Assembly: GCF_000725485.1 (NCBI RefSeq)
Contig: NZ_JOAG01000042.1
Coordinates: 62,001 to 126,000 of the forward strand
Source of the DNA: Nonomuraea candida
Lineage (GTDB): Bacteria > Actinomycetota > Actinomycetes > Streptosporangiales > Streptosporangiaceae
DNA: 64,000 nucleotides
Direction of reading: 5' to 3'
Under the pieces are notes generated by a model that was not told the origin of the DNA, did no database searches, and was given only the letters and a program-made list of their open reading frames with translations. The translations under genes were made by a program, and so were the position numbers. Below are positions 1-8,143 of this stretch, one piece after another (the first letter of the stretch is position 1; each line of letters opens with the position of its first letter).

Positions 1-1296
1 GAGGAGAAGTTCTATCCGGTGATGGACGGGCAGCTCGACGCCTGGTTGCGGACCGAGCGGGTGGACAGGGCCGAGTTGCGCGTGGTGGGCGACCGGTGGT
101 CGGCGCAGTCGTACAAGGTGAGGGACTTCCTGGCGCGCAACCACGTGCCGTACCAGTGGATGTTGTCGGACGACCCGGAGGGCGCGCAGCTCGTGAAGGC
201 GGCCGGCGAGGGCTGCCACCTGCCGCTGGTGGTGACCTCCGACGGCGTCACGCTGGAGTCGCCCGACCAGGCGACGCTGGCCACGGCGGTGGGGCTGTCC
301 ACGACGCCGGCCACCGACTTCTACGACCTGATCGTGGTGGGCGGGGGCCCGGCGGGGCTCGGCGCGGCCGTCTACGGCGCCTCCGAGGGGCTCAACACGG
401 TGCTGGTGGAGGCCTACTCCTCCGGCGGCCAGGCGGGTCAGAGCTCCCGGATCGAGAACTACCTGGGCTTCCCCGACGGCGTCTCCGGGCAGCAGCTCGC
501 CGACCGGGCGCGCAGGCAGGCGCTGAAGTTCGGGGCGGAGCTGCTGACCGCGCGCAAGGTGACCAGCCTGGAGCCGCGGGGGCAGGCGCGGGTGGTCGGG
601 TTCCAGGACGGCGGGGAGATCGCGGCGCACGCGGTGATCCTGGCCACCGGCGTGGCCTACCGGCGGCTGGAGGCGCCGGGGCTCGGCGAGTTCGTGGGCC
701 GGGGCGTCTTCTACGGCGCCGCCCTGACCGAGGCGCCCGCCTGCGCCGACACCGAGGTGTTCATCGTGGGGGCGGCCAACTCGGCCGGGCAGGCCGCGGT
801 CTACCTGTCGGGATTCGCGAGCAAGGTTCATTTGTTGGTGCGGAGTGATGGTTTGGAGAAGTCCATGTCTCACTACCTCATCGAGCAGATCGCCGCGATC
901 CCCAACATCGAGGTGCACGTGCAGACGCAGGTCGTCGGGGCCGGCGGCGAGGGTCACCTGGAGCGGCTGACGCTGTCCACCAAGGGCGAGGAGCGCACGG
1001 TGGACGCGCAGTGGTTGTTCGTGTTCATCGGGGCCGAGCCGTACACGTCGTGGCTGGGCGAGACGGTCGAGCGGGACGCGCGCGGGTTCGTGCTGACCGG
1101 GCCCGACCTGGTGCAGGGCGGGCGGCGGCCGCGCAACTGGCCGCTGCGGCGCGAGCCGTACTTCCTGGAGACGAACGTGCCCGGGGTGCTGGCGGCCGGC
1201 GACGTGCGCGCGGAGTCGATCAAGAGGGTGGCCTCCGCCGTCGGGGAGGGCGCGATGGCCGTCGCGCTCGTGCACCGTTATCTGGAGAAGCAGTGA
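1..1296 (+). CDS. Thioredoxin reductase-like FAD oxidoreductase, 5' end cut by window
   Basis: The frame is open from base 1, so the N-terminus lies outside the window. The first ~100 visible residues look like a thioredoxin/glutaredoxin-like module. An FAD Rossmann motif follows (GGGPAGLGAA, about residue 116), then a second nucleotide-binding segment (VGAANSAGQAA) and the C-terminal AAGDVR FAD motif. Where thioredoxin reductases carry the redox CxxC, this protein reads APACADT, with a single cysteine, so classical disulfide exchange is unlikely. Such proteins are known in many bacteria next to a cyclic-nucleotide-binding kinase, as here, where the next gene overlaps the stop codon (GTGA). 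A redox-sensing or electron-transfer role is inference. Confidence 0.85.
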   Translation, partial: EEKFYPVMDGQLDAWLRTERVDRAELRVVGDRWSAQSYKVRDFLARNHVPYQWMLSDDPEGAQLVKAAGEGCHLPLVVTSDGVTLESPDQATLATAVGLSTTPATDFYDLIVVGGGPAGLGAAVYGASEGLNTVLVEAYSSGGQAGQSSRIENYLGFPDGVSGQQLADRARRQALKFGAELLTARKVTSLEPRGQARVVGFQDGGEIAAHAVILATGVAYRRLEAPGLGEFVGRGVFYGAALTEAPACADTEVFIVGAANSAGQAAVYLSGFASKVHLLVRSDGLEKSMSHYLIEQIAAIPNIEVHVQTQVVGAGGEGHLERLTLSTKGEERTVDAQWLFVFIGAEPYTSWLGETVERDARGFVLTGPDLVQGGRRPRNWPLRREPYFLETNVPGVLAAGDVRAESIKRVASAVGEGAMAVALVHRYLEKQ

Positions 1297-2765
1297 GCGA
1301 CAACACCTCAGCCGGCGGCGGAGTCCCGGCCGGCACCGACAGCATGATCGACATCGGCGAGCTGCGCAAGCTCTTCCTGTTCGAGCGGCTCACCGACGAG
1401 CAGCTCACCAAGCTCGCCGGCAGCGGCCGGGTGCGCAGCTACGCCCAGGACGAGGACATCGTCCGGCAGGGCGAGCCCGCCGAGTGCTTCGCGGTGCTGC
1501 TCGAAGGCGAGATCCAGATGATCAACGAGACGGTCAGCGCCGGCACCGTCGCGATGCCCCGCACCTCCCAGCCCGGCGTCTACGGCGGCGCCACCTCCGC
1601 CTACCTGGGCGACCGCGCGCCGCAGACCTACCAGCACACGCTGCGCGCCACCGCGCCGTCGCGGATGTTCCTGCTGCCGGCCAAGAAGTTCGCCTACATC
1701 GTGGCCGAGTGGTTCCCGATGGCGATGCACCTGCTCGACGGGCTGCTGTCCGGCGGGCGCATGCAGCGCGAGATCATCGACCGGCGGCAGCGGCTGACCG
1801 CGCTCGGCACGATCACGGCCGGGCTCACCCACGAGCTGAACAACCCGGCGGCGGCCGCGGTCCGCGCGGTGAGCGAGCTGCGCTCCCTGATCAAGGACTC
1901 CCGCATGCGGCTGGCCAAGCTCGCCGAGGACGGCATCCCGCCGGAGAAGCTGCGCGCGCTGATCGAGGCGCAGGAGGCGTGCACGAGCAACCTGGGCAGC
2001 CAGCCCAAGCGCTCGCCGCTGGAGATCTCCGACGCCGAGGAGGAGCTCGGCGAGGCGCTGGAGGAGGCGGGCGTGGACGACGCGTGGGAGCTGGCTCCCG
2101 CGCTGGTCAACGTAGGTTTCGACAGCGCCTACCTGAACAAGATCCGCGGCAAGGTGGGCGAGGAGCACACCTCGCCGGCGGTGCACTGGCTGGCCGAGGC
2201 CATCGAGATCTCGCAGATGCTCAACGAGGTGACCGAGGCGACCGAGCGCATCACCACGCTGATCCGCTCGGCCAAGCAGTATTCCCAGATGGACCGGGCG
2301 CCGTTCCAGCAGGTGGACGTGCACGACCTGCTCGACAGCACGGTCGCGATCTTCCGGGGCAAGGTGCCGCCGGGCATCAGCGTGGTCACCGACTACGACC
2401 GTACGCTGCCGCCCATCCCCTGCTACGCCGGCGAGCTCAACCAGGTGTGGACGAACCTCATCCACAACGCGCTCGACGCGATGGGCGAGGAGGGCACGCT
2501 GACGATCCGCACCGCGTACGACGAGGACGAGGCGATCGTCGAGATCGGCGACACCGGCCCCGGCGTGCCCGAGGCGATCAAGGACCGGATCTTCGAGCCG
2601 TTCTTCACCACCAAGAGCGTGGGCGAGGGCACGGGGCTCGGCCTCGACATCTCCTACCGCATCGTCGCAGGCCGGCACGGGGGTGAGATCAAAGTGCGGT
2701 CGGTGCCCGGCGACACCTGGTTCGAGGTGCGCCTGCCGCTCAGGGAGCCCACGGCCACCGCCTGA
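1293..2765 (+). CDS. Cyclic nucleotide-binding domain histidine kinase
   Basis: 490 residues from a GTG that overlaps the preceding TGA by 4 bp, so it is translationally coupled to the flavoprotein. A CRP-like cyclic-nucleotide-binding fold occupies about residues 20-150. A histidine-kinase core follows: H-box with THELNNP, N-box NQVWTNLIHNALDAM, then DTGPGVP and GTGLGL glycine boxes near the C-terminus. No membrane segment is seen, so it is probably cytoplasmic. The insert between H-box and N-box is longer than usual. The flavoprotein/kinase pair suggests that redox state, a cyclic nucleotide or both are sensed; no partner response regulator is adjacent. Confidence 0.85.
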   Translation: MSDNTSAGGGVPAGTDSMIDIGELRKLFLFERLTDEQLTKLAGSGRVRSYAQDEDIVRQGEPAECFAVLLEGEIQMINETVSAGTVAMPRTSQPGVYGGATSAYLGDRAPQTYQHTLRATAPSRMFLLPAKKFAYIVAEWFPMAMHLLDGLLSGGRMQREIIDRRQRLTALGTITAGLTHELNNPAAAAVRAVSELRSLIKDSRMRLAKLAEDGIPPEKLRALIEAQEACTSNLGSQPKRSPLEISDAEEELGEALEEAGVDDAWELAPALVNVGFDSAYLNKIRGKVGEEHTSPAVHWLAEAIEISQMLNEVTEATERITTLIRSAKQYSQMDRAPFQQVDVHDLLDSTVAIFRGKVPPGISVVTDYDRTLPPIPCYAGELNQVWTNLIHNALDAMGEEGTLTIRTAYDEDEAIVEIGDTGPGVPEAIKDRIFEPFFTTKSVGEGTGLGLDISYRIVAGRHGGEIKVRSVPGDTWFEVRLPLREPTATA

Positions 2766-2789
2766 TCGCTCTTCGTTACCTTCCCCGAC

Positions 2790-2819
2790 TTGTCAGGACG
2801 CGTCCTGACCCCGTGTAAT
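2790..2819 (+). promoter_or_regulatory. Promoter with perfect 18-bp palindrome upstream of abgT-like gene
   Basis: TTGTCA (2790-2795) and TGTAAT (2814-2819) are separated by 18 bp and form a good sigma-70-type promoter. The perfect palindrome GTCAGGACGCGTCCTGAC (2792-2809) covers the -35 and spacer, as a repressor operator would. It could also serve as a terminator stem for the upstream kinase gene. Confidence 0.55.
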
Positions 2820-2852
2820 GGGTGACCGAAATGCGGGAAGGAGTCGGGCCGG

Positions 2853-4397
2853 GTGAGCACGTCGGAGTCCGTGACGGAATCGCGTTCGCTGAACGCGCTG
2901 CTCAAGGCGCTCGGCGGCATCGAGCGGCTGGGCAACAAGCTGCCCCATCCCTTCTGGTTGTTCGTCATCCTGGCCGCGCTGCTGTCCCTGGCGAGCTGGG
3001 GGCTGGCGGCGGCCGGGGTCTCGGCCGTCAACCCGGCCACGGGCAAGACCGTCGAGGTCCGCAACCTGCTGTCCGACGAGGGCGTGCGGATGATGGTCGG
3101 CGACGCGATCGAGAACTACACCTCGTTCCCGCCGCTCGGCACGATCCTCGTCGTCATGCTCGGCGTCGCGGTCGCCGAACGCTCGGGGCTGCTCGCGGCG
3201 GTGCTGCGCTCCGGGGTGGCGAAGGTGTCGCCGCGCTGGGTGACGTTCGCGCTGGCGTTCACCGGGATGGTCTCGCACGCGGCCTCCGACGCCGCGTACG
3301 TCGTGCTCATCCCGCTCGGCGCGCTGGCCTTCCGCGCGGTGGGCCGCAGCCCGCTGCTCGGCATCGTGGTGGCGTTCGTGTCGATCTCGGCCGGCTACGA
3401 CGCCAGCCCGCTGATCACGCCGACCGACGCCATCCTGTCCGGGCTGACCACGGCCGCCGCGCACACCATCGACCCCTCCTACGTCGTCACGCCGCTGGCC
3501 AACTACTTCTTCTCGCTGGCCTCGTCCCTGGTGCTGGCCGCGACGATCACGCTGGTGACCGAGCGGGTGCTGGCGCGCCGGGTCGAGTCGATGCCCGTCG
3601 ACCCCGACGCCGTCGAGGACGACCTCGGCTCGCTGACGCTCACCCCGGCCGAGCGGCGGGGCCTGCGGGCCGCGCTGGTCACGCTCGTGGTCTTCGCCGC
3701 GGCCCTGACGGCCGCCGTGCTGCCCGCGGGCTCGCCGCTGCGGGGCGAGGGCGGCAGCATCGTGCAGTCGCCGCTGCTCACCTCGATCGCGGTCTTCCTC
3801 GGGCTGGCGTTCCTGGCCGTCGGCTGGGCGTACGGCAAGGCCGCGGGGACGATCGCGGGCAGCGGCGCCGTGCCGTCCTTCATGGCCCACGGGTTGCGGG
3901 AGATGGCGCCGATCCTGGTGCTGTTCTTCGCGATCGCGCAGTTCCTGGCCTTCTTCAAGTGGACCGGCGTGGGCGAGATCATCGCCATCCACGGCGCGGG
4001 CCTGCTGCGGGCGGCCGGGGTGAGCGGGCCGGTGGTGTTCCTGGGCATCCTGCTCGTGGTCACGGTGATCAACCTCGTGGTGACCAGCGGGTCGGCCCAG
4101 TGGGCGCTGGTCGGGCCGGTGTTCGTGCCGATGCTCATGCTGCTGAACATCCCGCCCGAATACACCCAGGCCCTCTACCGCATCGCCGACTCGTGCACGA
4201 ACGCGATCACGCCGATGAGCCCGTACTTCGTGATGGCGCTCGGCTTCCTGCAGCGTTACCGCCGCTCGGCCGGCATCGGCACGCTCGCCTCGATGACGAT
4301 CCCGCTGGCGCTCGCCCTGCTCGTCGTCTGGACGCTGCTGTTCTTCGTGTTCTGGTGGCTGAAGATCCCGCTCGGCCCCGGAGCGCCCGTCCCCTGA
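2853..4397 (+). CDS. AbgT-family transporter (p-aminobenzoyl-glutamate type)
   Basis: 514 residues starting at GTG with GGAAGGAG nine bases upstream. About a dozen hydrophobic segments are visible. The family signature stretches are present: LPHPFWLFVILA near the N-terminus, MVSHAASDAAYVVLIPLG, the re-entrant-loop region SAGYDASPLITPTDAILSG, and near the C-terminus GSAQWALVGPVFVPM and IADSCTNAITPMSPYF. AbgT proteins import p-aminobenzoyl-glutamate, and some relatives export sulfonamides. A folate-catabolite import role is supported by the M20 peptidase that begins about 20 bp downstream. Confidence 0.9.
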   Translation: MSTSESVTESRSLNALLKALGGIERLGNKLPHPFWLFVILAALLSLASWGLAAAGVSAVNPATGKTVEVRNLLSDEGVRMMVGDAIENYTSFPPLGTILVVMLGVAVAERSGLLAAVLRSGVAKVSPRWVTFALAFTGMVSHAASDAAYVVLIPLGALAFRAVGRSPLLGIVVAFVSISAGYDASPLITPTDAILSGLTTAAAHTIDPSYVVTPLANYFFSLASSLVLAATITLVTERVLARRVESMPVDPDAVEDDLGSLTLTPAERRGLRAALVTLVVFAAALTAAVLPAGSPLRGEGGSIVQSPLLTSIAVFLGLAFLAVGWAYGKAAGTIAGSGAVPSFMAHGLREMAPILVLFFAIAQFLAFFKWTGVGEIIAIHGAGLLRAAGVSGPVVFLGILLVVTVINLVVTSGSAQWALVGPVFVPMLMLLNIPPEYTQALYRIADSCTNAITPMSPYFVMALGFLQRYRRSAGIGTLASMTIPLALALLVVWTLLFFVFWWLKIPLGPGAPVP

Positions 4398-4416
4398 TCA
4401 TGTGGAAAGGATTCTC

Positions 4417-5550
4417 GTGTTGATCACCGACTGGACCCGGCACGCCCTGCCGGCCATGCTCGACGACCTCAGGGCCCTGGTGGAGCTGGAGACCCACAGC
4501 TACGACAAGGCCATGCTGGTCAAGGGGCTGCGCGGGATCAGGGCGCGGGCGGTGGCGCACCTGGGGACACCCGACGACGAGATCCTGCACGAGGGCGGCG
4601 GGCACGGCGACGTCCTGGAGCTCTACTACCGCGGCACCGCGCCGGGGACCGTGCTCATGCTCGGCCACTACGACACGGTCTGGCCGACCGGCACGCTGGC
4701 GAGCTGGCCGTTCACGGTGGTCGAGGGCAAGGCCACGGGGCCGGGCGTGTTCGACATGAAGGCGGGGCTGGTGCAGGCGATCTGGGCGCTGCGCGGGCTG
4801 CGGGAGCTGGGGCTGCCGCATCCGGGCGTGCGGTTGCTGTTCAACGGGGACGAGGAGATCGGCAGCCCGGCCTCGCGCCCGCACATCGAGGCGGCCGGCG
4901 AGGACGCGCTGGCGACGCTGGTCTTCGAGGCGTCCATGGACGGCGCGCTGAAGACCGCGCGCAAGGGCGTGGGGCTGTTCAACGTCACGGTGACCGGGGT
5001 GGAGGCGCACGCGGGGCTGGACCCGTACGCGGGGGCGAACGCCATCCACGCGCTGGCCGAGATCGTCACCACGCTGGCGGCGGCCGGCTCGCGGGAGCAC
5101 GGCACCACCGTGAACGTCGGCATGATCAGCGGCGGCACCGGCCGGAACGTGGCCGCCGGGCGGGCGACGTGCGGCATCGACGTGCGCGTCACCGACGCGT
5201 ACGAGATGGGGCGGATCGACGACCTCTTCGCCGGTCTGCGGGCCGCGGACCCGCGCGTGAAGATCTCCGTCACCGGCGAGTGGAACCGCCCTCCCATGAT
5301 CCCGAACCCCGCCTCCCAGCGGCTGTTCAAGGAGGCGCAGGAGGTGGCGGCCGGGTTCGGCTGGCCGGTGGACGAGGCGTCGGTCGGGGGCGCCGGCGAC
5401 GCGAACTTCCTCTCGGCGCTGGGGCTGGCCGTGCTGGACGGGATGGGCGCGGTGGGCGACGGGGCTCATGCGCGGCACGAGCACGTGGTGATCGAGCACA
5501 TCCCGGAGCGCACGGCGCTGACCATGGGCCTGATCACCGCCCTCGCCTGA
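4417..5550 (+). CDS. M20 metallopeptidase, carboxypeptidase G2-like
   Basis: 377 residues. I chose GTG 4417 because GAAAGGA lies five bases upstream; TTG 4420 and an earlier GTG at 4402 are possible. Zinc-site segments are clear: GHYDTVWPTG, GVFDMKAGLVQA and NGDEEIGSP, followed by a dimerisation domain (VTGVEAHAGLDPYAGANA) and a C-terminal His region (DGAHARHEHV). The family cleaves C-terminal glutamate from folates and aminobenzoyl-glutamate or removes N-acyl groups. With the AbgT gene just upstream, release of p-aminobenzoate and glutamate is the likely job. Confidence 0.85.
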   Translation: MLITDWTRHALPAMLDDLRALVELETHSYDKAMLVKGLRGIRARAVAHLGTPDDEILHEGGGHGDVLELYYRGTAPGTVLMLGHYDTVWPTGTLASWPFTVVEGKATGPGVFDMKAGLVQAIWALRGLRELGLPHPGVRLLFNGDEEIGSPASRPHIEAAGEDALATLVFEASMDGALKTARKGVGLFNVTVTGVEAHAGLDPYAGANAIHALAEIVTTLAAAGSREHGTTVNVGMISGGTGRNVAAGRATCGIDVRVTDAYEMGRIDDLFAGLRAADPRVKISVTGEWNRPPMIPNPASQRLFKEAQEVAAGFGWPVDEASVGGAGDANFLSALGLAVLDGMGAVGDGAHARHEHVVIEHIPERTALTMGLITALA

Positions 5551-5567
5551 CCCGTGGCCGCCCGCCG

Positions 5568-5584
5568 GCCGCCGCACCGGCGGC
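5568..5584 (+). terminator. Hairpin after M20 peptidase gene
   Basis: GCCGCCG-CAC-CGGCGGC is a perfect 7-bp stem 18 bases after the stop codon, between convergent genes. There is no T-run, which is common for actinobacterial terminators, so termination is plausible but unproven. Confidence 0.35.
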
Positions 5585-5667
5585 GAGCCCGGGGCGAGGG
5601 CGGCACTCCGGCCTCGCGCCCGGCGTGCCCGGCGTGCCCGGCGCGAGCGATGAGAGCGCTCTCAGCC

Positions 5668-6723
5668 TCAGCCGAAGACGCGGTCCCGCACCAGGTCGAG
5701 GGCCGTCAGCACGGCGCCCTGGAGCACGGCGTTGCCCGCCACCGTGCTGGCGCGCACCTCGGTCGGGGCCGGTGACAGCTCGCGCAGGCGGTCGGCCACC
5801 AGGGCGGCCAGCTCGTCGCCGCCCTCGTGCCCGTTCTCGCCGCCGAGCACGACGAGCCCCGGGTCGAGGAGCGTGACGAAGGCGAAGGCGCCCTTGGCCA
5901 GCCGGGCGGCGAACTCCGCCCGGTCCACCCGGCGGGCCGCGCTGTCGGCCACCAGATGGCAGAAGGCGGTGCCGTCCACGTCGAGGAAGCCGATCTCCCC
6001 CGCGCCGCCGGAGGCGCCCCTGCGCAGCCGCCCGCCGAGCACGACCGCCGCGCCGACCCCGTCCCCCACCCAGATCAGCACGAAGTCCTCGGCCCCCTGC
6101 GCGGCGCCGGTGCGCAGCTCGGCGATGGCGGCCAGGTTGACCTCGTTCTCGAGGATGACCGGCACGCCCAGCCGGTCGCGCCACGCCGGCACGAGCCCTG
6201 GCCGCCAGCCCGGCACGTCGTTGGCCGACACCAGCTCCCCGTCCCGGGGCGCGACCAGCCCCGGCGCGCCGACCACCACCGTGTCCACCGCGCGCTCCCC
6301 CGCGGCCTCGGCGACGGCGCCGGCGACCAGCTCCACCAGGTCGCCGCCGACCGTCCCGGCGCTCGACCCGACGACCCGGCCGGTGATGTCGGCGACGGTG
6401 ACGGAGATCGCGTCGCGCCGCAGGTCCACGCCCGCCACGTGGGCCCGGTCCGGGACCAGCGCGTACATGCGCGCGTTCGGCCCCCGCCGGTCTTCTCCCG
6501 ACTCGCCCGCGGCCTCGATCAGGCCGCCCCGGATGAGCCGCTCGACGAGGTCGGAGACGGTCGGCCGGGACAGGCCGGTGAGCTCGCGGAGCTGGGGCGC
6601 GGTCAGCGGGCCCCGTTCGAGCAGCAGGTCGAGGGCCAGCCGGTCGTTGATCGCCCGGGCCATGGAGGGGGTCGCGGTCTTCGCGCCGGTTGCGGCGGGG
6701 GTCGCGGTCTTCACCTCGCCCAT
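5668..6723 (-). CDS. ROK-family transcriptional repressor
   Basis: 351 residues. An N-terminal winged helix-turn-helix (RAINDRLALDLLLERGPLTAPQ onward, about residues 22-80) is followed by a ROK sugar-kinase-like domain (GVDLRRDAISVTVAD, VVGAPGLVAPRDG, WVGDGVGAAVVLGG, GAGEIGF). The zinc-binding cysteine cluster of classical ROK proteins is absent, which is common in the regulator branch. The start MGEV was preferred over an internal ATG at 6663 because the latter has only pyrimidines upstream. It is divergent from an MFS gene over a repeat-rich operator, so it probably represses that transporter and itself. Confidence 0.85.
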   Translation of the reverse strand: MGEVKTATPAATGAKTATPSMARAINDRLALDLLLERGPLTAPQLRELTGLSRPTVSDLVERLIRGGLIEAAGESGEDRRGPNARMYALVPDRAHVAGVDLRRDAISVTVADITGRVVGSSAGTVGGDLVELVAGAVAEAAGERAVDTVVVGAPGLVAPRDGELVSANDVPGWRPGLVPAWRDRLGVPVILENEVNLAAIAELRTGAAQGAEDFVLIWVGDGVGAAVVLGGRLRRGASGGAGEIGFLDVDGTAFCHLVADSAARRVDRAEFAARLAKGAFAFVTLLDPGLVVLGGENGHEGGDELAALVADRLRELSPAPTEVRASTVAGNAVLQGAVLTALDLVRDRVFG

Positions 6724-6730
6724 ATTAGTC

Positions 6731-6780
6731 AGGGTCCCTGCCTGAAAACCTCTTTTCATCAGGAAACCTGCCTGATAGTT
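6731..6780. promoter_or_regulatory. Operator region between ROK repressor and MFS gene
   Basis: CCTGCCTGA occurs twice as a direct repeat (6737-6745 and 6767-6775), exactly 30 bp apart, about three helical turns. Palindromic pieces overlap it: CAGGG-T-CCCTG (6732-6740 region) and TCAGG-N7-CCTGA. It lies immediately upstream of both starts, so it is a convincing binding region for the ROK protein. Confidence 0.55.
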
Positions 6781-6789
6781 TTCCGGGCC

Positions 6790-7983
6790 ATGAGTTCCCA
6801 TCGCGCCATCGCCGCCGTTTTCGCCGTGCACGGGGCAGTGGCCGGCAGCATGTCCACCCGCATCCCCTGGCTGCAGGACCACCTCGACCTGGACCCGGCG
6901 ACCCTGGGCCTGGTGCTGCTGTGCCCGCCGATCGGCGCGTTCATCGCCATGCCCATGTCGAGCCGGCTGGCCTACCGGATCAGCGGCCGCAGCGCGACGC
7001 GCGTCCTGATCGCCGTGTGGTGCGCGGCCCTCGCGATACCCGCGCTCTCGCCGTCGGCGGCCTGGCTGTTCCCGGCGTTCCTGCTGTTCGGGGCGGCGGC
7101 GGGGATGTCCGACGTGGTCATGAACGCGCACGGCGTCGTCACCGAACGCCACCTGGGCCGTTCGATCATGTCCGGGCTGCACGGCATGTGGGCGGTCGGC
7201 AGCCTGGCGGCCGGCGGCGTCGGCACCGTGGCCGCGCAGGCCGGCGTCGACGCCCGGCTGCACCTGGCGGGGGTCTCCGCCACGCTGCTCGCGATCGGCG
7301 CCCTGGCCGGCCGCGCCCTCCACCGCGACGGCCTCGCGGGCGGCGCGCCCGCCGGCGTGCCGGCGCCACGGCGGTTCGCGCTGCCCCCGCTCGCGATCCT
7401 GCCCATCGGCCTGGTCGGCTTCTGCGCGACGTTCGCCGAGGGCGCCAGCGCGAACTGGGCCGCCGTCTACCTCACGGCGGTCACCGACGCGGGCCCCGGC
7501 GTGGCGGCGGCCGGCTACACGGTCCTGATGTTCTGCATGGCCGGCACCCGGCTGATCGGCGACCGCATCATCCGGCTCCTCGGCCCCGTGACCGCCGTCA
7601 GGGCGGGCGGCGCGGTGGCGGCGCTCGGGGGCGTCCTCGTGGTCATCGCCCGCACGCCCGTGCTCGGCATCGCCGGGTTCGCCCTGATCGGGCTCGGGGT
7701 GGCGGTCATCATGCCGCTGGTCCTGGCGGCGGCCGGCAACGCGGGCGCCACGCCGGGCGAGGGGGTGACGGGGGTGGCCTCGATCACGTACCTGTCGGGG
7801 ATGGTCGCGCCGCCGGTCACGGGGTGGCTGGCGGGCGGGTTGTCCTATCCGGTGGCGTTCGCTGTGATCACGGGGGTCGTGGTGACGATGACGCTGTTCG
7901 CCCACGTCCTGCGCACTTCTCCGGACGCCGGGCGGCAGGCGTCACCCGGCCGCCACGAACGAGACAGCCTCGCCAGAGGCTGA
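6790..7983 (+). CDS. MFS transporter, YbjJ-like
   Basis: 397 residues with about twelve hydrophobic segments. It resembles the sugar/aromatic-exporter-like branch of the major facilitator superfamily (conserved GAAAGMSDVVMNAHG in segments 3-4 and HGMWAVGSLAAGG in segment 5). No substrate can be read from the sequence. The start ATG at 6790 is 7 bp beyond the ROK operator region, so the transcript probably has a short or no leader. Divergent arrangement with a ROK repressor suggests induction by a sugar or sugar-like ligand; that is inference. Confidence 0.8.
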   Translation: MSSHRAIAAVFAVHGAVAGSMSTRIPWLQDHLDLDPATLGLVLLCPPIGAFIAMPMSSRLAYRISGRSATRVLIAVWCAALAIPALSPSAAWLFPAFLLFGAAAGMSDVVMNAHGVVTERHLGRSIMSGLHGMWAVGSLAAGGVGTVAAQAGVDARLHLAGVSATLLAIGALAGRALHRDGLAGGAPAGVPAPRRFALPPLAILPIGLVGFCATFAEGASANWAAVYLTAVTDAGPGVAAAGYTVLMFCMAGTRLIGDRIIRLLGPVTAVRAGGAVAALGGVLVVIARTPVLGIAGFALIGLGVAVIMPLVLAAAGNAGATPGEGVTGVASITYLSGMVAPPVTGWLAGGLSYPVAFAVITGVVVTMTLFAHVLRTSPDAGRQASPGRHERDSLARG

Positions 7984-8017
7984 CCCCGGCCAGGGCGCGC
8001 ACAGCCGCCAGACTGTT

Positions 8018-8043
8018 CGATGTTCGTCAACCATCGAACATCG
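8018..8043. promoter_or_regulatory. Inverted repeat after MFS gene
   Basis: CGATGTTCG and CGAACATCG form a perfect 9-bp stem with an 8-base loop, 35 bases after the MFS stop codon. It may be a terminator hairpin, although it lacks a T-run and is not very GC-rich, or an operator for the downstream monooxygenase operon. Confidence 0.35.
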
Positions 8044-8107
8044 GAATCGGGGCGGGCGCGGGGGTTCATGGTTGGTGTTGGGGTGGGTACGGCGTCATGG
8101 TACGCTC

Positions 8108-8123
8108 CCAAGCGAGCGCTTGG
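8108..8123. promoter_or_regulatory. Regulon palindrome, site 1
   Basis: CCAAGCGAGCGCTTGG has perfect 7-bp arms around a 2-bp centre. It sits just after a -10-like TACGCT (8101-8106), so a bound repressor would cover the transcription start of the monooxygenase/ligase operon. Five similar sites occur at other catabolic promoters in the window. Confidence 0.7.
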
Positions 8124-8143
8124 TTCACCCGAGGGGACGCCGC

